NCBI GenBank assembly: GCA_029253285.1 | Contig: JAQWZU010000108.1 | Coordinates: 1-32,512, forward strand | Length of the DNA stretch: 32,512 nt | Direction of reading: 5' to 3' | From: Akkermansiaceae bacterium | GTDB lineage: Bacteria; Verrucomicrobiota; Verrucomicrobiia; Verrucomicrobiales; Akkermansiaceae | Shown: positions 16,736 through 25,583 of the stretch, one piece after another | Layout of the letters: the number at the start of each line of letters is the position of its first letter | Numbering within the stretch: the first letter of the stretch is position 1 | Translations under genes and position numbers: made by a program | The notes under the pieces: generated by a model | What the model saw: the letters and a program-made list of their open reading frames with translations, nothing else | Database searches by the model: none | Told to the model about the DNA's origin: nothing

Positions 16736-17202
16736 AGGTCCAACTCGACCCAACTCCGGCAGCCGCCGTATTTTTTGGTGTATTCGAAGCGGATCGGCTC
16801 GTCGAGTTTCTCGACCGTCACGTAAGCCACATGAATGCTGCCCGAGGCCATTCCCTTGCCTTCCCAGAAAAAGCGATCGCGAATGACATCCTCTTTCCAG
16901 ATGTGCTGGTCCGACAACTTCGCCACTGCCTCCCAGTCCGTCAATGTCACCGCTTTCGTCACCTTCACGCGGCTCGTGATCACCACTTCCTCGCCAATCT
17001 CCCATTCCGGCTTCGCCGTCACCCCGGGCACGGTGACAAATTCACCCTGCGCGTGAAATCTCGTCGGAAACAAAACAAACTCCTCATGCGCAAAAGAAAA
17101 CCCCTCGCGCCCCTCATGAATCCCCCCTTTTCGCAAAATCACCGACTGGCGTCCGCCCTCCAGGGCCTCACAAATCACGTCCCATTCCTTAAAAGCAATC
17201 AC
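16732..17202 (-). CDS. DUF1802 family protein
   Basis: About 156 residues. The opening AFKEWDVICEALEGGRQSVILRKGGIHEG and the later FVLFPTRFHAQ are characteristic of DUF1802, a family without known function. I prefer the GTG at 17202 because family members start just before the KEW motif; a TTG at 17235 would add 11 residues. The stop TAA overlaps the stop of the ROK kinase gene, tail to tail (16732-16735), so the two transcripts must interfere or run through each other. The gene is divergent from metX, 76 bases away. Confidence 0.75.
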   Translation of the reverse strand: MIAFKEWDVICEALEGGRQSVILRKGGIHEGREGFSFAHEEFVLFPTRFHAQGEFVTVPGVTAKPEWEIGEEVVITSRVKVTKAVTLTDWEAVAKLSDQHIWKEDVIRDRFFWEGKGMASGSIHVAYVTVEKLDEPIRFEYTKKYGGCRSWVELDL

Positions 17203-17278
17203 ACCGCTTGATAATTCCCCCACGCGGGAATTCAAATCTCATCTTTCAAAATCCCCAATTCCCCTTCACTCTCTGCCC

Positions 17279-18412
17279 GTGGCCAACAACACCACCTCTT
17301 TTCTTCCTCTCGGCGACCTCACTCTCCGCGAAGGCGGACGCATTCCCGGAGCACAACTCGCCTACTCCACCTGGGGCACCCTCAACGAAGACCGATCCAA
17401 CGCTATTCTTCTTAACCACGCACTCTCGGGAACCCATCACGCCTCCGGCTCCCACCCCCACCCACCGGAAGGTGTCGATCTCTGGACCGAAGAAATCCAC
17501 CTCGGCTGGTGGTCGACCCTTATCGGCCCCGGCAAGGCCATCGATACCGACCGCTTCTTCGTCATCTGCGCCAACTACCTCGGCGGCTGCTACGGCTCCA
17601 CCGGCCCGGCTTCCATCAATCCCGAAACCGGCAAGCCCTTTGGCTCGTCCTTCCCCCACCTCAACGCCTCCGATCTCGTCGACGCCCAGATTCCTCTCCT
17701 CGATCACTTCGGCATCAAGCAACTCCACACTGCCATCGGCCCATCAGTCGGCGGTCTGCTTACCCTCACTCTGGCCACCCGCCATCCCGAGCGCGTCAAG
17801 AACGTCATCCCCATCGCGAGCGGATTCAAAACCACCGTTCTCAACCGCCTCATTCTCTTCGAGCAGATTCTTGCCATCGAAAACGACAGTCACTTCAAAG
17901 GCGGTGACTACTACGACAGCGAAGATCCCCGCATCGGACTCGCCCTCGCGCGCATGATTTCCCACAAAACCTTCGTCCACCTCGACACCTTCGAGCGCCG
18001 TGCTCGACGCGATCTCGTCCAGGAAGAAGAAATGCTCTCCTGGTTCCAGGTTCGCGACACCTTCCAGAGCTACATGCTCCACCAAGGGAAAAAATTCACC
18101 GAACGCTTCGACGCCAACACCTACCTCCGCATCATCGATATGTGGTCGCGTTACAGTGCCGTCATCGAAGGCGAGGCCGAATCACACGAAGAACTTTTCG
18201 CGCGCTGCAAGGCCGCCGGGCAGAAATTCCTCGTCTTCTCCATCGACTCCGACTTCTGCTTCTACCCCGAGGAACAAGCAGAACTCGTCGGCCACCTCGA
18301 ACAAGCCGACGTCTCCACCGTGCACATCACCGTGCACTCCGCCAAAGGCCACGACTCCTTCCTCCTCGAGCCCCACCTCTACACCCCCCACATCCGGGAG
18401 ATCCTCGCGTAG
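17279..18412 (+). CDS. metX: Homoserine O-acyltransferase (MetX)
   Basis: 377 residues, full length. It activates L-homoserine by O-acylation, usually with acetyl-CoA, for methionine synthesis. This alpha/beta hydrolase shows LNHALSGTHHASG, the family motif CANYLGGCYGSTGP, the nucleophile S156 in GPSVGG (commonly GPSMGG), the Asp in FSIDSDFCFYPEEQ (D325) and the catalytic H358 in KGHDSFLLE. Whether it uses acetyl- or succinyl-CoA cannot be settled by eye. The start is GTG; the leader has no SAM riboswitch that I can recognise. The last base of the stop codon is the first base of a long inverted repeat. Confidence 0.93.
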   Translation: MANNTTSFLPLGDLTLREGGRIPGAQLAYSTWGTLNEDRSNAILLNHALSGTHHASGSHPHPPEGVDLWTEEIHLGWWSTLIGPGKAIDTDRFFVICANYLGGCYGSTGPASINPETGKPFGSSFPHLNASDLVDAQIPLLDHFGIKQLHTAIGPSVGGLLTLTLATRHPERVKNVIPIASGFKTTVLNRLILFEQILAIENDSHFKGGDYYDSEDPRIGLALARMISHKTFVHLDTFERRARRDLVQEEEMLSWFQVRDTFQSYMLHQGKKFTERFDANTYLRIIDMWSRYSAVIEGEAESHEELFARCKAAGQKFLVFSIDSDFCFYPEEQAELVGHLEQADVSTVHITVHSAKGHDSFLLEPHLYTPHIREILA

Positions 18413-18493
18413 GGAATGTAGCCGAGATTTTCAGTTTTGGTGCGGATCCCCTGCTCCGGCGGTATCAAAAGCAAAACTTTCGACTACATTCCC
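18412..18493. repeat. 82-base imperfect hairpin element between metX and a ROK gene
   Basis: The ends form a perfect 10-bp inverted repeat, GGGAATGTAG (18412-18421) and CTACATTCCC (18484-18493). Inside, CGA/TCG and GTTTTG (18434-18439) / CAAAAC (18472-18477) continue the stem, leaving a GC-rich loop of about 32 bases. It abuts the metX stop codon, and a second small hairpin (CCGGCC / GGCCGG, 18492-18510) overlaps the convergent ROK stop. There is no T run on either side, so it is not a standard terminator. A short non-autonomous repeat is possible; a termination or mRNA-end role for both convergent genes is the alternative. Confidence 0.55.
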
Positions 18494-18498
18494 GGCCC

Positions 18499-19854
18499 CT
18501 ACAAGGCCGGCAACGAGGCCGCCGCAATAGCCTGACCATGGCGCTTCATCGTTTCATCCGGCGTCACGAAGGAAATCTGCTCGTGCAAATTCGGATAATG
18601 TTCCGCCATCGTCTCAGTCGCCTTATCGAGAATAATCTGTCCTCCCTCTCCTGATGTCACACGTCCCAAGATAAGAAGATTACGAATCTCATAAAAGCGC
18701 GAGTAGTGTTTGATCGAATGACCCAAATCACTTCCGATGTTTGAAAAGATGGTGGCCGCTTTTTCATCCCCCGTCTTCATCAAATTCTGCACCTCAATCA
18801 ACTGTTCGGGGAATGGCATGTCTCCATAGTCGATTCCCAAATCCTTGGCATGACGCGCCACCGCTTGCTGGGAAAAATACTGCACGCCACAACCCCTATC
18901 TCCCGACCATTCATCGACCGCCGCGTTCGGATCATCATCCACCGGAGCGAAAGCCAATTCATTGATTCCAGGTGTCAGTTGTCCTTCCGGGTCACAATAC
19001 CCCACCGCCATTGAGGTCCCCATCGCGATTCCCAACACGGAATCGATATTGAAATTCATCGCCGCGGCCAAGGCCGTTACGTCGCCGTCATTGATCACTT
19101 CGAAAGGCACATTCCCCCATTCTTTTTGCAGGTTGAGAAACATTGGACGCACTTCCTTTTCGTAGCGCTCTTCATCAGTCACCCCGCGAAAGAGTGACGC
19201 CACCCGCACGACGTTGTTCATGTAGTTGCCAGCTGCCGAGCCACCAATGGCATCCACCTGCGGCAAATGCTCTGCCGCCCGCTTCAGCGAATGACGAATC
19301 CCTTCCAAATGATAATTCGGATCCGCTTCGAAATAAGGATCCCAGGGAACCTCCTCCGAAAAAACAACCTTCCCGTCGATCACCGCCGCCGTCTTGCGAT
19401 CCGACCCTCCCAAATCAAAACCAATCCGGCAGCCATCGAGGTGACGCCCCAGAGGATTCGCCTTCGATTTGGGCTCGGGAAGAGAATCCGCCGTTTCATG
19501 GTGATGAAAACTCAGCGGCTCACCGCACAATTTAGGCCCCATGAAATCCGCATCAAAATGCCGTTCGCCTGTCGCCGAATACAGCGCGGAAAGAAAGCTC
19601 ACCAAATCAGCATCCCCATAAAGGTGCACCCGGGAGCCGCCTTTCAACCAAAACAAGGTCTTCAAAGCCCGACCGAGATACTTTTCATTCTCAGCACGCA
19701 TTGCTCCTTCGTGAGGAAGAAGCGTTAAGGAATGGTGAAAGCACGTTCCATCTTCCCGTCCCAAGGCCAGAATCCCGCGCGTTCCGCCGGGGTGTTCTTC
19801 CGCCCTTTTCTCAAAATCCGCATCCCATAGGTGTGTAGGTATCAGCCCGCTCAT
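18499..19854 (-). CDS. ROK family protein of the long, N-terminally extended type
   Basis: About 451 residues. The ROK/ASKHA core starts only near residue 145 with CRIGFDLGGSDRKTAAVIDG, followed by VINDGDVTALAAAM (catalytic Asp) and the phosphate-2 motif GIAMGTSMAVGY. About 140 residues before it (with LALGREDGTCFHHS) are not recognised. Members of this long group lack the ROK zinc cluster, and here too only DRGCGVQYFS is seen at that place. The substrate is unknown; a sugar kinase is the default guess. I prefer the ATG at 19854, because an upstream ATG at 19887 sits inside an inverted repeat and adds residues with no support. Confidence 0.75.
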   Translation of the reverse strand: MSGLIPTHLWDADFEKRAEEHPGGTRGILALGREDGTCFHHSLTLLPHEGAMRAENEKYLGRALKTLFWLKGGSRVHLYGDADLVSFLSALYSATGERHFDADFMGPKLCGEPLSFHHHETADSLPEPKSKANPLGRHLDGCRIGFDLGGSDRKTAAVIDGKVVFSEEVPWDPYFEADPNYHLEGIRHSLKRAAEHLPQVDAIGGSAAGNYMNNVVRVASLFRGVTDEERYEKEVRPMFLNLQKEWGNVPFEVINDGDVTALAAAMNFNIDSVLGIAMGTSMAVGYCDPEGQLTPGINELAFAPVDDDPNAAVDEWSGDRGCGVQYFSQQAVARHAKDLGIDYGDMPFPEQLIEVQNLMKTGDEKAATIFSNIGSDLGHSIKHYSRFYEIRNLLILGRVTSGEGGQIILDKATETMAEHYPNLHEQISFVTPDETMKRHGQAIAAASLPAL

Positions 19855-19885
19855 GTTTCGGCCGCAATCTAGAAAATGATCCAAC

Positions 19886-19926
19886 ATCGAAAAAGTAAAT
19901 ATTTCAAAATAACAAACTTTTTCGAT
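19886..19926. repeat. Perfect 11-bp inverted repeat upstream of the ROK gene
   Basis: ATCGAAAAAGT (19886-19896) and ACTTTTTCGAT (19916-19926) are exact reverse complements, separated by 19 AT-rich bases. The unit lies between the helicase stop codon, which it touches, and the ROK start. Its AT-rich stem is unlike a terminator; an operator or promoter-overlapping regulator site for the ROK gene is a fair guess. Confidence 0.5.
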
Positions 19927-22614
19927 TCACGCACTCGCTCCCGGCAGCAAGCGACGCAGGAATTCAATCACCTCATTCTTCTGATGCAGCCACTCATCCA
20001 GCCTTAACGGCACCAGCGTGACTCCGGTTCGATCCAGCAGAAGCATTTTCGATAAGGGAATTGCGCTCCCCTCGGCTCCCGGGGTTCCGATCAAATCAAT
20101 AGCGATATATTTCCCGCCATTCACTAAAAGCAAGTCCACCGGGACTCCCGACAGGGTCGCACGGGGCACGACCTTCCAGCCAATCGCCGAAAGAGTCGGA
20201 ATCAGATCCGCCAAAGACGGAGTCCCGGTCTTCGCCTCCCGAAACTCTCCTCCTTGCAAAAGAAAGTCCCGCAGCAAGGAGCCCAACTTCAACTTGCCCG
20301 GCTCAAGCGAATGAAGAACCGACATCTCTTCCCGGCTCCGCGTCACGGCGACATTGAAAACATCCTCCCGCTCAGCAAAGCGATGCGCTCCGTGTGGCGA
20401 GGAATTTGTCAACACCAGCGAAACGATCATGTGATCACGCTCTGCCCCCTGAAAAGAATGTCCGGTCCCCGCCACCAATTGATGGCGTTTGATCAGAAGC
20501 TCCACCTCCTGAGGTGTCAGTCGCTCCGTGATGAGCTTTAAAAACGCTTCCACCTGCGCCCGAAAGGGAGAAAGAAAACCCACAGACATCGGGAGCGGCG
20601 CATCCAAAACCTCCCTGCAAATATCGATTGCTTTCGATATCTCTTCCCGATTCACCCCAAGCGTGTCGCGCTTTCCATGCACTTTGAAAACCTTCAAGGC
20701 CTCCAAATCTCCCTCCATCACTTCGGGCTCCCGCATCAAATGCATCTTACCTTGGTAAAAACGATTATTGCTGAACCGAATCAACTCGGGCAGCGAACGG
20801 AAATGCTCGTTGAGGAAGACATACGCTTTACTTCCCAGGACCTGTTCAAGCCCTCGATCAATGAGCGAGACATTCCGGTAGTGATATTTCTCAACCTCTT
20901 CGGAATCCAAATTCCACATTTTCGCCAATTCGGAATGCCGGACCTCGGACAAAAACGAAATATGCCGCAGCTGCTTCGGGTCTCCCGCAATCAACCCCCT
21001 CTTGGCTCGCATCAACACCGGAATCACCGAAGCCAAATCGCACTGCGTCGCTTCATCCATGATGGCGAGATCAAACAACTCCGACTTGAGCGGAATCACC
21101 CGGTGGAGGTCATCAGTCGTGGTAATCCAAATCGGGCACACCTTCAACAAAGCCCGGGGATCCAGGGTTTTGAGCGCCTTTTCCTGATCCCTGGCATAGC
21201 GACTTTTGAGACTCTTCAAGTAGATGTTCAGCGATTTTCGGGTCTTCTTCTCATCCAACGCATCGAGAAGATTCACCTTATGCGTCAAGATATTGAATTC
21301 CCGCGCCTTTTCCAATCGAGCTTCATGAAGCTGCCTGAAGGTAGCCGCCACTTCCGCGAGAAGCGGCGAAGATTTTAAGGTCTTGAGATGAATCCACTTC
21401 CTCATCTTGAGCCACCACGATTCCGAGGGTGTCTGAAACCATTCACCGGTTTTCAACCCCTCATCGACTTCACTCTTAAGCCACTTCTCATAGCGAAACA
21501 CATCCGAGACAATTTTGGAGAGCTCTCGTTTGATTGTCGTAGGCCGGTCTCCAAGAATGGAAGTCTGGTAGGACCCCAGAAGCTCGGTAATCGTGCTCCG
21601 TAGTCTCTTCAAATGCCCCTGTCTTCCCGCACGCACAATCATCTTGGAATTCGGGATCATCTCCACGAGCTTCTCATGCAAAACATTCGCCGCTTCGTTC
21701 GTCCGACAACAAATCAGCACCGAGCGCCCCATTAAGACCTGCTCGGTTGCCGCAGCCGCAATCGTAAACGATTTCCCCGTCCCCGGCGGCCCCTGACAAA
21801 CCGTGAGAGGTGCCGCATTGATCGAATCAATCAAGGCCATCTGGGCATCGGAAAGAAGCGCGGGAATGTACTCCGGCTTCCCCTTATTCTTCTTGATCAC
21901 CAAATCCTCGCCCGCACTACCAAGCAAAGCTTGAAGCGGGATTGACAATTTCTCTTCCGGCAATGCCGAAACTTGTTCCAGCTCCTGAAGCAAACCCGCG
22001 ACATTTTTGGACCGCTCGGAAATGATCACCGCAGAGGCGGGCAGGATTGCTAGGCGTTTCTTTTTCGAGGCCTTTTTCACTTCCCCTGAACCGAGGAGAT
22101 CAGGGAACTGATCAACCCGGGAAATATCAAGATCCAACAAGTAGGTCTTCAACTCTTTTGCCAAAAGAATCGGAATGGCCGGCCCGATAACACCTTCCGG
22201 AACCAGCTCCAGGAGACCAGACTCCGCCGAACTAGGAATGCCAAAGGTCGTGAAAACCGCCGGATTAATCCGAACCTGATCCAAGGCCAAAAACAACTCA
22301 TCCTTGGTAATCCTGATCGGATACAGCAAGAGGGGGCAGACGATGGGCTTGGTCTCAAAAGAGCCCGTAATCGGCAGCGTGGCATACAAAAACTCGGTAT
22401 CCCGCTTCCGCAACTCTGCCGCATTGGACATGCTCTGCTTGACCTTCTTCGGCAGAGGGATCGACTCAAACTCACTTCCCGTTACCGCATCGAACCCCGT
22501 CAAAAACGAACGTTTCAAAACCCGACCCGCAAAAAGATTCGGCACCCCCGACTGCGAACGCTCCTCCTGCAGGCAGTCACGAAAAAAACTGATCAACTCT
22601 TGAGTGCTCGCCAT
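19927..22614 (-). CDS. Superfamily 1 (UPF1/DNA2-like) helicase with degenerate PD-(D/E)XK-like C-terminus
   Basis: About 895 residues. After roughly 270 residues of unrecognised N-terminus come the SF1B motifs: Walker A GPPGTGKS (near 278), IMDEATQCD (motif II, near 517), AGDPKQLRH (III), LNEHFRSLPELI (IV), GTGHSFQGAERD (V) and VAVTRSREEMSV (VI). The last 100 residues look like the nuclease-fold tail found on many such helicases (SGVPVDLLLVNGGKYIAIDLIG, then KMLLLDRTGVTLVPL), but at the expected E-x-D/K site the sequence reads I-D-L-I, so catalysis is doubtful. The start is uncertain (ATG 22614 chosen; ATGs at 22644 and 22656 and a TTG at 22662 are also in frame). A role in nucleic-acid repair or phage defence is possible but unproven. 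Confidence 0.85.
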   Translation of the reverse strand: MASTQELISFFRDCLQEERSQSGVPNLFAGRVLKRSFLTGFDAVTGSEFESIPLPKKVKQSMSNAAELRKRDTEFLYATLPITGSFETKPIVCPLLLYPIRITKDELFLALDQVRINPAVFTTFGIPSSAESGLLELVPEGVIGPAIPILLAKELKTYLLDLDISRVDQFPDLLGSGEVKKASKKKRLAILPASAVIISERSKNVAGLLQELEQVSALPEEKLSIPLQALLGSAGEDLVIKKNKGKPEYIPALLSDAQMALIDSINAAPLTVCQGPPGTGKSFTIAAAATEQVLMGRSVLICCRTNEAANVLHEKLVEMIPNSKMIVRAGRQGHLKRLRSTITELLGSYQTSILGDRPTTIKRELSKIVSDVFRYEKWLKSEVDEGLKTGEWFQTPSESWWLKMRKWIHLKTLKSSPLLAEVAATFRQLHEARLEKAREFNILTHKVNLLDALDEKKTRKSLNIYLKSLKSRYARDQEKALKTLDPRALLKVCPIWITTTDDLHRVIPLKSELFDLAIMDEATQCDLASVIPVLMRAKRGLIAGDPKQLRHISFLSEVRHSELAKMWNLDSEEVEKYHYRNVSLIDRGLEQVLGSKAYVFLNEHFRSLPELIRFSNNRFYQGKMHLMREPEVMEGDLEALKVFKVHGKRDTLGVNREEISKAIDICREVLDAPLPMSVGFLSPFRAQVEAFLKLITERLTPQEVELLIKRHQLVAGTGHSFQGAERDHMIVSLVLTNSSPHGAHRFAEREDVFNVAVTRSREEMSVLHSLEPGKLKLGSLLRDFLLQGGEFREAKTGTPSLADLIPTLSAIGWKVVPRATLSGVPVDLLLVNGGKYIAIDLIGTPGAEGSAIPLSKMLLLDRTGVTLVPLRLDEWLHQKNEVIEFLRRLLPGASA

Positions 22615-22810
22615 GACTACTTTGGCCCATCCTAGAGATATCATGCCACTTGTCATGACCAAAAAACCTTTCTCCCAAAAGAAGAGTAAATGAAAGCTCC
22701 CCTTTCATTCTTCCCCCTCAACGTCCATCAGACAGTCGGACTACTTAACGACAGATTTCCTTGCTCTAAATCTCAGGGGGAACTCTGTTTCAATCTGCGG
22801 TTCATTCCCC

Positions 22811-22848
22811 CACAAAAGCAAAGACAGCCCCTCACCAGAGGAGCTGCC
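22811..22848 (-). terminator. Probable terminator of the sigma factor/vWA operon
   Basis: On the minus strand CAGCTCCTC and GAGGGGCTG form a 9-bp stem (one G-T pair) with a TGGT loop, followed by TCTTTGCTTTTG. It lies about 22 bases past the vWA gene stop and separates that operon from the helicase gene. Confidence 0.7.
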
Positions 22849-22869
22849 TTGAATTCTTTTCAGCGCGAC

Positions 22870-24978
22870 TTATCGGCGCGAAGACCATCGACGGACGAGG
22901 TCCATCAATTCGACCCGATCGCCATTGACATCATCACCCTGGCCACTCGAAGAAAGTTCACTCACCAGCTCGGGCGTGCCACTTCCAGCGTATGGAGAAT
23001 TCCTCAACAGCATGCCCCACAGGGCAACACCGGAACTAAACTTAAAGTCTTCGCTGGATTTCTCCCATGGATTCCCCGTATCAGTCAACGGTCTGGCCAA
23101 CTCGGTCGAGACATCTCCATCGGGCTGCTTGTAGCGGAGTTTAACGGTCAACATCTCCGGCGAATCAACGACATCCAGCTTGAGCTCTTCTTTCACTTTT
23201 TGATACTTCAAATCATTCGCCACCATTACTCCGGCAGGGACAATTTCATACAGAGCTGTGACCCGGTGCCCGGCACCAATATCTCCGGCATCCACTTTGT
23301 CGTTTTTAAAATCTTCATCCTTTAAGCGACGGTTGGCATAGCCAATGAGACGATACCGCCCAACTTTTCCGGGATTAAACTCCACTTGGATTTTTACATC
23401 CTTGGCAATGGTCTGAATCGTTCCAGTCAGTCCTTCCTGGAAGACCTTCTGACCTTCCCGAAGAGAATCGAGGTAGAAGTAATTTCCATCCCCGCTATTG
23501 GTCAGCTTCTCCATCATGGCGTCATTCAGATTCCCCTGACCAAATCCAAGAATAGTCAGCGAAATATTCCCTTCAGCTTGATTCTTCACCAACTTTTCGA
23601 GTTCAGTGGAATTCGTCGTCCCGACATTAAAATCTCCATCCGTCGCAAGAATCACGCGATTCACACCACCTTCGACAAAGCCTTTTCGGGCCAACTCGTA
23701 AGCCGTTTTGATTCCTGCGGCACCGGCGGTCGAACCACCAGCCGACAGTTTTTTTAACGCTTCGGAAACCTCGGTCCGACCATCTTCATCGATCGCGGTG
23801 GGATTCAACAGAACCGCCTGACGTCCGGCATACACCACCAAGCTCACCCGATCTTCTTCATTGAGTTGCTTCAATAAAATCTGAAACGACTGCACCAGAA
23901 GCGGAAGCTTGTCCGGGCTCTTCATCGACCCCGACACATCGAGAAGAAAAACCAGATTGGCGGCCTTGCGCTCACCTTTATCAATCTTCTCTCCCTGCAA
24001 CCCAATTCTTACCAGGCGATGCTTTGGATTCCAGGGGCACGATGCCACTTCGGTATGCACCGCGAAGGGGTGATCCCCTTCCGGCTGGGCATATCGGTAA
24101 TCGAAGTAGTTAATCATCTCTTCAATCCGAACGGCATCCGGATGAAGCGGTTGGCCATTCATGATGTGGCGACGAATATTCGTGTAGGACGCAGTATCGA
24201 CATCGATCGAAAATGTCGAAAGCGCCGAGCTCAACGGAGAAAGAAACCCACCATCGATCAAGGCTCCATATTTGTTACCCGGCTGAACCGGATCAAAGCC
24301 AGAGCTGTGCCCTTTGCGGGGTTCGTCAAAGTCAACAATGCCCCCTGTGTATCTAGTCCTCATCGAACCTCGTTGACTCACCCCACGTTCCGTCCCTAGA
24401 GCCAGATCGGACACCGGCATGGAGGTCGCGGCAGGTATGACCTTCGCCATCTCGGGAGAAGGTAGGCGAGCCGCAGAAGTTTCACCTAGGAATCCCTTCC
24501 CGCCCTTGGCCATGAGAAAATCCTTTCCTTCTTCAAGTCGACCCCCGTCCTCCACGAGAGATGATTCAACCTGCACTTCGGCAATGGGATGACTTACTCC
24601 CGGGGCAGCAAGGGGAGATCCCTGTGGATCCACCCCGGATTTTCTCACGTCCAAAGATGCCATCCGCCTGTCGCGTTTCGGCTCCGTGGAATCGGAAGAT
24701 TCGCGAGATTCGGATTCATTGGCCGTCGATGCCAAAATTTGATCTTGAGGCTCGTGCTTAAACATTGGCGAAATCGCGACAGCTGATACCGCAACTGTTG
24801 CTGCGATGGCGGGCCAGAAAAACTTTTTCGCTCCAGAATCTTTCTCTTCGTTTTTCAACTCTGTGACATTCTGCATGTCCAGCTGGGATTCAAGCTGATC
24901 CAGAAAACCCTGATCATTTTGTCCTTCAAGGCGGGCGTGCTCTTTGAGCGCGTTATCAATAAATTCATTTTCGTTCAT
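22870..24978 (-). CDS. vWA domain membrane protein, YfbK/DUF3520 type, probable anti-sigma partner
   Basis: 702 residues. A short acidic cytoplasmic N-terminus (1-50, MNENEFIDNALKEHAR) leads into one membrane helix (about 52-70, FFWPAIAATVAVSAVAISPMF) and a long linker. Then come the vWF_A N-terminal segment (FSIDVDTASYTNIRRHI), the vWA domain with an intact MIDAS motif DVSGSM near residue 346 and ILATDGDFNVGTTN, and a DUF3520 C-terminus ending LMDLVRRWSS. The ATG overlaps the sigma factor stop by one base (TGATG), so the two are translated together. The layout, with a cytoplasmic head next to an ECF sigma gene and an external metal-binding module, suggests a membrane-bound anti-sigma factor. 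No zinc-binding HxxxCxxC is present. Confidence 0.88.
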   Translation of the reverse strand: MNENEFIDNALKEHARLEGQNDQGFLDQLESQLDMQNVTELKNEEKDSGAKKFFWPAIAATVAVSAVAISPMFKHEPQDQILASTANESESRESSDSTEPKRDRRMASLDVRKSGVDPQGSPLAAPGVSHPIAEVQVESSLVEDGGRLEEGKDFLMAKGGKGFLGETSAARLPSPEMAKVIPAATSMPVSDLALGTERGVSQRGSMRTRYTGGIVDFDEPRKGHSSGFDPVQPGNKYGALIDGGFLSPLSSALSTFSIDVDTASYTNIRRHIMNGQPLHPDAVRIEEMINYFDYRYAQPEGDHPFAVHTEVASCPWNPKHRLVRIGLQGEKIDKGERKAANLVFLLDVSGSMKSPDKLPLLVQSFQILLKQLNEEDRVSLVVYAGRQAVLLNPTAIDEDGRTEVSEALKKLSAGGSTAGAAGIKTAYELARKGFVEGGVNRVILATDGDFNVGTTNSTELEKLVKNQAEGNISLTILGFGQGNLNDAMMEKLTNSGDGNYFYLDSLREGQKVFQEGLTGTIQTIAKDVKIQVEFNPGKVGRYRLIGYANRRLKDEDFKNDKVDAGDIGAGHRVTALYEIVPAGVMVANDLKYQKVKEELKLDVVDSPEMLTVKLRYKQPDGDVSTELARPLTDTGNPWEKSSEDFKFSSGVALWGMLLRNSPYAGSGTPELVSELSSSGQGDDVNGDRVELMDLVRRWSSRR

Positions 24979-25553
24979 CAGTCTTGGGCGTTGGAAGTTT
25001 TTTGGGTGAGACAGGTTTTTAGCGCTGTGCGTGCTCGCTGAAGCCGCTTGCGGGTCGCCGCCTCGGAGGTGTTGAGTTGCTCGGCCGTTTCAGCGGTCGA
25101 GAGCGATTGATAGTAGTACGAAAGCACCGGACTCAAGAGAGTCTCCGGGAGCTTGTCGAGGCAGTCCTTTAGCTCATCAAAGAAGCCCGTCTCAGGCATG
25201 CTCTGCATGGTATTTTCAAGTTCGGACAATGCCTCCTCGTTCCAATGGGAGACGCGGGAATTCTTCCGGCAATGCTCGCGCCATTTGTTGCGAATAATGC
25301 CGCGCAGCCAACTGGCAAAGTCGCGGGTAATGTCGAACTTCGCCCAATTCTGCCAAGCGAGGAGAAAGGCATCTTGGGCGAGATCGCGGGCGGTATGTTC
25401 TTCCCCCGCCAAAGTGCGGGCATAGAGCAGCGCCATGCGATGATGCTCCCGCGCCAAACCCGAAAAGGTCTGGCGGGGAGTGGGATCAATAGATTGCGTC
25501 ATGGATAATGAGTTCACGGAGGGTATTGATCCGGGAAGCTCGATTTGTGACAT
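24978..25553 (-). CDS. ECF-type RNA polymerase sigma factor
   Basis: 191 residues. Region 2 is clear (ARDLAQDAFLLAWQNWAKFD, then FASWLRGIIRNKWREHCRK) and region 4 has the helix-turn-helix LSTAETAEQLNTSEAATRKRLQRARTAL. There is no region 1.1 or 3, as usual for the group. The ATG at 25553 is used; an internal ATG at 25502 (MTQSIDP) would still contain all of region 2. It sits 30 bases after the metallophosphoesterase gene and overlaps the vWA gene by one base, so sigma and vWA protein are made in fixed ratio. No autoregulated promoter could be identified. Confidence 0.92.
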   Translation of the reverse strand: MSQIELPGSIPSVNSLSMTQSIDPTPRQTFSGLAREHHRMALLYARTLAGEEHTARDLAQDAFLLAWQNWAKFDITRDFASWLRGIIRNKWREHCRKNSRVSHWNEEALSELENTMQSMPETGFFDELKDCLDKLPETLLSPVLSYYYQSLSTAETAEQLNTSEAATRKRLQRARTALKTCLTQKTSNAQD

Positions 25554-25583
25554 CGAATTTCATTTTTCTCAAATCTCCCGAAA

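Noticed and set aside
17203-17278. Metabolite riboswitch before metX
   Set aside because: Only 76 bases separate metX from the divergent gene, with no SAM aptamer core or terminator stem.
17208-17957. Plus-strand frame of 249 codons overlapping metX
   Set aside because: Pro/Ser/Thr-rich low-complexity translation in the wrong frame of metX, which has all catalytic motifs.
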